64,000 nt of DNA. Source: Xylocopa sonorina (Eukaryota; Arthropoda; Insecta; Hymenoptera; Apidae). A model generated the notes under the pieces. It saw nothing but the letters and a program-made list of their open reading frames with translations, did no database searches and was not told where the DNA came from. Positions 58,142 to 64,000 of this stretch are shown here, in pieces. Positions within the stretch are counted from its first letter, which is position 1; every line of letters starts with the position of its first letter. A program made the position numbers and the translations under genes. Location: positions 1,364,001-1,428,000 of the forward strand of contig NC_135207.1 of assembly GCF_050948175.1 (NCBI RefSeq), written 5' to 3'.

Positions 58142-59873
58142 GGCATATAAAAAAATAATTAGATTAAATTTTTGCAAGACTTCCTTTCTCCTGATAATAA
58201 TAAAAAAAAGGTTGGTTTTCTTTTACTAAAATAAATATTCGATATCATCGAGCTTATTTTTCATTTTTCAATATCGTAAAGAAATAAAACTTTTAGTTAA
58301 ATTTTAAAGAAACTTTCTCGGTGCTATAATAAATATTCCTCTTTAATAACTTTGAAAATTCTTTGTCTGCCTTAAAATACTGAAGGCGCATATTTTTTTC
58401 ATTCTGCAATAAACATTGAAATATGAATTGTAAAAACGTATACCTTTGTCTCGTGAATCATTCAGTGGGGTTTTTAAACGCGAAGTTCTCTAATTCCCGT
58501 AAGAGATAAGATCGACAGAGAGGTCGATTTCAGCTCGAGTGCACAGCTTTCTAACTTTTAGAACCGCCGCGCTATATGCGCTATCTCGATGAATCTATTG
58601 CCTAACGCTTTTAAGCTATCGGTGTAAACAATCGTTGTTTACTTCCCGAAGTTTCGAAGCGGAATCCCCCAGCAAGTTGGCATTTAAACTTCGCGAAGAC
58701 AGATTGAAAGTTGGTGCCGATCCAAGGGCTTTGAGCGCACTTCGATCAGCGTACGCTTGGTACAAAAGCTGCACACGACGTTAAACTGCTAAAGAGATAT
58801 AGCAGAATATTTAAGAGATATAAATAAATATCTATGTAACATTGTCTCTTTTTATTTAAATGTGTTTAAAATTTGCATTTTTATTACAATTTATTAGTAT
58901 TATAAGTATATAATTTAATAAGTCCTCTATAATTAAAAGATTTAAAAAGAAATATAATTTTGTCATGTACTTCATAATTTCAGAATGATTTCTGTTAAGA
59001 AATAATTAAAGATTACTTGTACTAAATATGTATTTATTATAATTTAATAGCATTGAAATTTAGTAGGAAAAATGAAAGATTTTCTAAAAATAGGATTTTG
59101 TTGTACTTTTTAGTGTTCAGAAAAGATTCTTAGCAAGGAATACTGAAAGACTCAATATCAAATGGAACGTCTTTATTTAAAATAGTATGATACCAAAGCA
59201 CAAAAATTTTAAATATTTGGATAAACTCTACGATAACGTATTCATTGACTCGTTCTACTGTGATATAGGATTAACTTCAAATGTTACTCGAAATGATACT
59301 CGATATTGTTTTTAATGTAAGCGTTTAAAATGTATTTTTTATTAATTTCACAATTATATTTCCAAATGGCATCGAATAACTTTTTCTCCTTGCAAATGTA
59401 GAAAGTGTTCAGTCACCTTTAAAAGAAATTTAAAGGGACAACTCTACAGCCAAAATAAGACAGAAATGAAGAGCAACGACATTGCTTCATTGAGAGACTT
59501 CATTTTTTACAAATTTATTTGCATTTGCGTTTCATAATGGCGGCCTATATGAGAGCCCTTGCTGTAGATTAGCGTAATGCGCAGCCATCCGCGCGAAACA
59601 ATGTAGGACTTCATTACACACAGTCCTTTAAACTTTTACCATTACTGCATATAAACGTAATATCGTGCACAGTGCTCTGCTCTCTGTTCATCGGAACTAA
59701 TTTCTATTTTCGTTTGAATAAAATGAAGTCTACCTAGTTAACTGTGAAATTTATTTTTAAAATTTCCTCGTCTGTTGAGTAATTAAAAATTAGCATTGAC
59801 GTGTACACACATCGAATGCAATACAAATGGTCCTACAATAAATTTTGGGAAAAATCAACGAGGTTTTCATTTT
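58142..59873. other. AT-rich sequence with one CpG-containing patch
   Basis: A CpG-containing patch lies at 58470-58790, with no recognisable frame. The 59430-59640 stretch (CAACTCTACAGCC...GCTGTAGATTAG) contains a weak inverted pair but no clean transposon ends. Confidence 0.4.
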
Positions 59874-59878
59874 ATTTT

Positions 59879-60151
59879 TGTTGGTTTTCGTTGGAAACCA
59901 AATACAAAAATTAATCTCTTGTCCTCGAGTGAGAAGAGATGGCATTTTTTTACAGATATATATTTCTAAAATTTGTTTGTTAAAGGTTGCTAAAGGTTGA
60001 TTAGTAACTGATGCTTTAGGTCATCGGCTCTATATGTTTTAACTTTAGTTCAGTTCTCTAGAGAGAGTGCAAGGCAAATGTCACTTTTGAAATAAAGAAC
60101 ATTATAGAAAAATAAATCGCTATTAGTTATTTAGAAAATCCATTTCCAACA
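59879..60151 (+). mobile_element. Solo LTR, family Z copy 2, with 5-bp target duplication
   Basis: The 273-bp element begins TGTTGGTTTTCGTTGG and ends CATTTCCAACA, and is flanked by ATTTT at 59874-59878 and ATTTT at 60152-60156. GAAATAAAG near 60091 supplies AATAAA on the plus strand. It matches 37210-37487 inverted. There is no internal region, so recombination between two LTRs probably removed it, or it is a very small LTR-derived element. Confidence 0.9.
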
Positions 60152-60156
60152 ATTTT

Positions 60157-60659
60157 AAATAAAAAATTAACAGTTAGTTGTTGGAAAAGGTATTGTCATT
60201 GAAAAAAATTCAAGGAAAAGATTTGTTAAATTTTCTTAGTATCACGTTGCTGCAACAAAGGCCTTCGAAGTTCACGCAACTTATTTATATTATTGCAATT
60301 GTTATCGCGAAATTGGGTAAAGTAAACAAATCAATAGGAGCTATATCAGATGCCATTGGGAAAAATAATCAACTACTTTTGTAAGAAGTTATACATTATA
60401 TAAGAAATAATCTTTATGCCAAAGAATTTAACTTTTCTTCTTTTTAAATTTATAACATATATAAATGGCACCTACATTGCATATTACTGAACTTAGAATC
60501 TTTATATCCAATGATAATTTTTTATTTCAATACTTACTGTTAGCACGAAAGAGACATAATGCTAAACGACATCTACGTTCCGCATTACTGAACTAAGAGT
60601 TTTTAAGTCAAAAAGAACTAAGAGTTTGAAACGTGAATCGTACCATAATGGAGCATTGA
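60157..60659. other. AT-rich sequence with a 68-codon frame
   Basis: The frame 60178-60384 starts right after the solo LTR and has a hydrophobic stretch (residues 32-45) without a recognisable family. Otherwise nothing is seen. Confidence 0.35.
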
Positions 60660-61280
60660 ATTGACGCGTACACACGCCAAACGCAGTCGACTGGTAAACG
60701 TAAAAACATTATTCTCTTATTATCCGAGAATCTTTTTGTCGAAATACTAAAATTCTGCCACGGCTAGACTGCAAATAGCTCGGCAGGGTGTTCGCGATCG
60801 GCAGAAATGGAAGGTTGCGCGGCACGGTTAAGGGTGATTTATCGCCGGCATTGGACATCTTTCAAATGTTGTCGAATGATCGATGGGACGATCGGGCATC
60901 GGGCATCGATTAGATTCAATTGATCCGCGGAAGGAGTCGATCGATCTTCGCGAATCGACGCGATCACGGTAATTTACGCGGACGGGCCGCGTTTAATCCT
61001 GGCGACACGTATCCGTTTCCTGGTTCGCGCGTCGGCTACGTCCTCTCGAGGGGCTGGCCTCCCCGTGTCACTTACAAATTACGAGCTGCTTTTACACGGC
61101 CGCCGCTAGAAACTTCCTAGCGGATTAACGCGAACGTGTAAACCGGCCGGCCACGTCCGACAGATTAACGGATTAAGCCGAATTCTGCTACAATGACGCG
61201 TAATTACTGGACGTGTTACTCCCTCCTCCCCGCCTCCCCTCTCTCTTGCTTTATCGTTGCATTAACTGCAGGTGAAAAGT
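60660..61280. promoter_or_regulatory. CpG-rich island 18
   Basis: A CpG-dense block containing AACCGGCCGGCCACG near 61142. A 66-codon frame (60920-61120) has no recognised product. Confidence 0.3.
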
Positions 61281-61803
61281 GTGAGACTGTACGATTCCTT
61301 ACCACGCCATTTGCTGATGCGAATTAATTGTACAACAGTTTTAGTCTTTGTGCTATCTGCCATTCTGTTTGTGTTTAGAAAGTAAGTGCACTATGTTCGG
61401 AATAGTAGTTTTTCTTTAGAGTTTTTATTTTATTAAACATTGTGGAACTTGAATAGAGATTTGTTTCAGCCACTAACTCATAACTCTTCCCCTCACCTAA
61501 GTCATAACATATTTGTACAGAATTGTAAGTTAAATATCTTATATATTTAACTGAAATATTTAATTTTGTAGGCAAAAAGTATAATAAGGGTTCAGGGCAA
61601 GAATGAGCAACCTTCTTTTATAACGGACCAGTTACAATGAAAATGTTGTGCGGACCGTAAGTAAGGAACTTATGATAATGCAAACTGTGAATGACAAACT
61701 CAAATTATCTCTTTACTAACAAATAAAACCTGGTATAAAAAATTACAGAAATAAAACACTCATTAATAAAAATACTATTTAAAAAACGGCAAAAGATGTA
61801 TTA
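61281..61803. other. Unique AT-rich sequence
   Basis: No gene or repeat copy was recognised. Confidence 0.4.
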
Positions 61804-61807
61804 TTAA

Positions 61808-62056
61808 TCCTTTAACGGGTAGATTTCTGAACCAGTAAATGATATTTAATTAACGAAACGTGTAACAGCGAAATTAGCATTCACTTTCGTCTAACTGAAA
61901 TGACATCTATCGGAATAATTATCGATAAAATATTCAGAGCGCTTATGTGTGCCCTCTGTGTCAGAAAACCGAACTGTATTAAACGCTTATATGCTCTCTC
62001 TGTGTCATAGAAGCAAAATTTCTGACCGCGTATATGCGGCCACAGTAGCCAAGGGG
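61808..62056. mobile_element. TTAA-flanked MITE, family M copy 2
   Basis: TTAA at 61804-61807 and 62057-62060. The right end inverted is CCCCTTGGCTACTGTGG; the left end TCCTTTAACGGGTAG is degraded. The interior matches 13919-14150 closely. CCGCGTATATGCGG near the right end is a near-perfect 14-base palindrome. Confidence 0.65.
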
Positions 62057-62060
62057 TTAA

Positions 62061-62210
62061 ATGGCTTGTATTTTACTGGTCAATATTTTAATCTCTTTTT
62101 CAATATTTGAAACATGAAAGATTAGAATCCTTTGAAAATATGTGAAAGCAATACCAATTACCAATAATTGGCTAGACAAATATGCGTCCACAGTAGCCAA
62201 GGTATTAATT
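62061..62210 (+). repeat. Single-copy relative of the 182-bp satellite unit
   Basis: GGCTTGTATTTTACTGGTCA and GAAAATATGTGAAAGCAATA followed by CCAATTACCAATAATTGGCT match the start of the 182-bp array. It ends in TATGCGTCCACAGTAGCCAA and GGTATTAA at about 62180-62207, a second copy of the MITE right end. So here the unit is bounded by two TTAA-ended MITE termini rather than amplified. Confidence 0.7.
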
Positions 62211-62227
62211 ATTATTTTTGTGCAATG

Positions 62228-62310
62228 ACACTGTAGGACTTTTTAAAAGTCAACATGTAAAACCTTTGAAGGGCTGCTTGTTCATCCCTGGTTTAGGGGG
62301 TTCAGAGCCA
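62228..62310 (+). mobile_element. LTR-like repeat family X, copy 4 (fragment)
   Basis: GACTTTTTAAAAGTC, ATGTAAAACCTTTGAAGG and TGTTCATCCCTGGTTTAGG align with 23106-23185. It is only the first part of the family X sequence. Confidence 0.5.
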
Positions 62311-63029
62311 ACACGTTTGACAGCCACGTCGATGGGGACGATGGCCACGTTTATGCTGCATACGTGACTTTCTCCTCAGTAACTAAAACGCTAACTCTAG
62401 TTGAAATGGTCAGCATGAACTTTGTTACTGCAGCAAACGCAAGGAAACGGAAGGAAGGGCATTTTATTTCTGTCACAAGATGGATACTGAGAATAATTAG
62501 TGGGGACGAGAAACGCCTACCAATTTTCGAGGAAATAAAGATGGATACGCGGTGAAAAACGCGGTTACAAATAAAAAATTAGAAGCTAAACAGAAATTGT
62601 AACATCGTGTAAATATAAAAACTCTAAAGTAGAGACTATCTCTTTCCTTTGAACCACTATCTCCGAATTTTTCAGACCACAAAACCCTTAGTGAGCCCTA
62701 CATTCTCTATATTTTTTAGCAAATATTGTTTATTTCATCATGATGCAAATGTCAGTATTCGTATGTTATTTGAATCTAAGTGACATGATTTAATGGTTGT
62801 GAAAAAATAAAAAATGAATCGTTTACCCCTTTCGTAACCACTCTGTTACCTTATGACAGTTTTTTGTATAATTTGTTATTTCCTAACGTTTGGTTTAATG
62901 ACGGTGTGGTTGAAGAATTGACTATTAACAAGAATAATCCTCAGTAACTTGTAGTTATTATACAGTTATAGTGAAGGTGTTAAGTTTGTTCGACAAGTTT
63001 CTTATAGGTCTGTGTCGTACGATATTTTT
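62311..63029. other. Unique sequence between two family X copies
   Basis: A 63-codon frame at 62364-62555 is not recognisable. The remainder is AT-rich. Confidence 0.4.
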
Positions 63030-63330
63030 TCTTAGAACAGATTCGAATGTTAATGCAGACTTTGAACGAGAGGTGTTTGGTGGCTGTGTTTTGTTACTAG
63101 GATAAGCGAATTCGTCGATTGCCATTTTATGAAATTTGGTGAGGGAACCGACTGTTGAAGCTATAATAATTTATCCTCAAGTAACGCATATGGGAATTTC
63201 GCGTGTCCTAATCTTCTACCATAGAAAGCAATAAATCCAAAAAACACCTCGACTTGAACAATACGACAACAGCACAAAAGATTCAAAAATAAAACGATGA
63301 AAACCTTTAGTAGGCGTATGTAGCGAAGAA
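63030..63330 (+). mobile_element. LTR-like repeat family X, copy 5
   Basis: AGCGAATTCGTCGATTGCCA, GAGGGAACCGACTGTTGAAG and GCAATAAATCC match 23190-23370. The tail ACAACAGCACAAAAGATTCA corresponds to the ACAATGAAAGAAAGTG block of copy 2. Confidence 0.6.
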
Positions 63331-63540
63331 TAGTTAAATTTTAATTTGGAATTTGTTTGGAACTGTCTGTCAAATATGCTCATATACCATAATCAGCAAA
63401 GGACAGCTCGATGGTTGCTTTTTGCAAAATTAGTCAAAGGTACTGTAGAATTTGTTACAATTTATAATTGGAAATTTCCATCTCATATTTTCTTTCGATC
63501 TTCCAATATCTATACGATTCCGTTCTTAACAATATGTTGA
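63331..63540. other. Unique AT-rich sequence
   Basis: Ends in a pyrimidine-containing stretch before the acceptor-like TTTCAG at 63546-63551. Confidence 0.35.
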
Positions 63541-63551
63541 GAGAATTTCAG

Positions 63552-63694
63552 GAGCACGTGGTCGTCAAGGTCGCAAAGCACGTGGCGGAGGAACGCTCGC
63601 GTTATTAGATCTGGCCGTAATCTCGTCTGCGGAACTTAGGGCTCCCTCTGTCGATTTGGCGATGTTCCCGCGACTCCCTCGTAGAAGCTGTTAG
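63552..63694 (+). other. Possible terminal coding exon (46 codons)
   Basis: AATTTCAG at 63544-63551 is a fair splice acceptor at the sharp change from AT-rich to CpG-rich DNA. In the frame starting at 63554, 46 codons follow before TAG at 63692-63694. The product begins ARGRQGRKARGGG, a basic glycine-rich start, then a hydrophobic-polar segment and a PRLPRRSC end. No upstream exon was found and no family is recognised. Confidence 0.15.
63555..63584 (+). promoter_or_regulatory. Paired CACGTG E-boxes around a TCAAGGTCG half-site
   Basis: CACGTG at 63555-63560 and 63579-63584 sit in identical GCACGTGG contexts 24 bases apart. TCAAGGTCG lies between them at 63565-63573. CACGTG is the E-box bound by Clock/Cycle-type and Met/Taiman-type bHLH-PAS dimers, and YCAAGGYCR is the monomer site of FTZ-F1/ERR-type nuclear receptors. 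Binding is inference from sequence. Confidence 0.35.
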
Positions 63695-64000
63695 TCGAAT
63701 TATCCCAGCCATACCATCGTTGAACTTTCGCCGCAGAATTCTTGGCCATGTGCGCTACGTAGCTGGAAACGTAGGAAGATCGAGCGTCTCTCGCGCGATT
63801 CCCTTGGCGTTCATTTTTTTTTCTCTCGAACGGTTTGCAACTCGTGTGATGTCGTATGCCAAGAGTCGAGGAAATTTCGCGGAAGATCTACCTGCTGTCT
63901 ACGTGGGCATCCGTTTAACTTAATTGAGAAGATTGCGAGGGATGGAATAATTGAAGAGATTTGCAGGGTATAAGAGGATTTCTTAACGATTCCTCGTTAC

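Larger units (their letters stand above)
63541..64000. promoter_or_regulatory. CpG-rich island 19 at the window edge
   Basis: A CpG-dense block running to about 63960, with the paired E-boxes at 63555-63584 and the exon candidate below. A 67-codon frame (63720-63923) is not recognisable. Confidence 0.3.

Noticed and set aside
59430..59640. Possible transposon ends around CTACAGCC / GCTGTAG
   Set aside because: The inverted match is only about seven bases and no target duplication was found.
1..64000. Bacterial-type systems (operons, CRISPR, phage, IS elements)
   Set aside because: There are no dense coding frames, ribosome-binding-site patterns or regularly spaced CRISPR-type repeats. The TTAA and TG/CA element signatures and the base composition are eukaryotic.

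Overview
The window is 64 kb of eukaryotic DNA that looks non-coding. Long AT-rich stretches alternate with short CpG-rich islands, and scattered transposon debris lies between them. I found no rRNA, tRNA, CRISPR array, operon or multi-exon gene that I can defend. The mosaic of AT-rich sequence with abundant CpG, the piggyBac-type TTAA elements and a short TTAGG-type telomere-like motif suggest an insect, most likely a hymenopteran such as a bee. This is inference from texture, not from a recognised gene. The window may be intergenic or inside a very long intron.

Layout. At 1-12.7 kb there is unique AT-rich DNA with CpG islands near 0.54-1.26, 2.15-2.68, 5.02-5.77, 6.53-7.09, 7.66-8.13 and 9.59-10.13 kb, a possible TATA promoter near 2.49 kb and a run of CAGCTG E-boxes near 6.75 kb. 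The 12.7-15.3 kb stretch is a nested repeat locus: an LTR-like copy, a TTAA-flanked MITE, a 182-bp satellite apparently derived from the MITE, and a second LTR-like copy interrupting the last monomer. The 19.0-20.2 kb interval is the largest CpG-rich block. From 20.2 to 33.2 kb lie dispersed LTR-like families X and Y, a complete 665-bp MITE at 25.60-26.26 kb and a possible minus-strand LTR/primer-binding-site junction at 26.7 kb. At 34.4-43 kb there is a 221-bp tandem pair, CpG islands, a solo LTR with a 5-bp target duplication, two piggyBac-type MITEs with TTAA duplications and a 378-bp direct duplication. At 47-50 kb there is a 127-bp hairpin, a CpG island, a MITE with 20-bp inverted repeats and two overlapping levels of direct duplication. 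From 50.7 to 55.5 kb there is a decayed minisatellite, a broken piggyBac-like transposase element split by an LTR-like sequence, and two further MITEs. At 57.8-63.3 kb there is a 169-bp tandem pair, a second solo LTR with a perfect target duplication, and further copies of the MITE and family X. The window ends in a CpG-rich block carrying paired CACGTG boxes around a nuclear-receptor-like site and a possible terminal exon.

The best supported features are the elements whose ends can be fixed to the base by inverted repeats and target duplications: 25599-26263, 54899-55498, 40559-41180, 42772-42968, 37210-37487 and 59879-60151. The open reading frames are mostly chance products of CpG-rich DNA; the few worth naming are entered at low confidence. 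I did not find a new gene system. The most interesting material is structural: a satellite growing out of a MITE, long palindromes inside piggyBac MITEs, a GGACC-ended MITE family with 4-bp palindromic target duplications, and a hairpin whose only arm differences are wobble-compatible on one strand.
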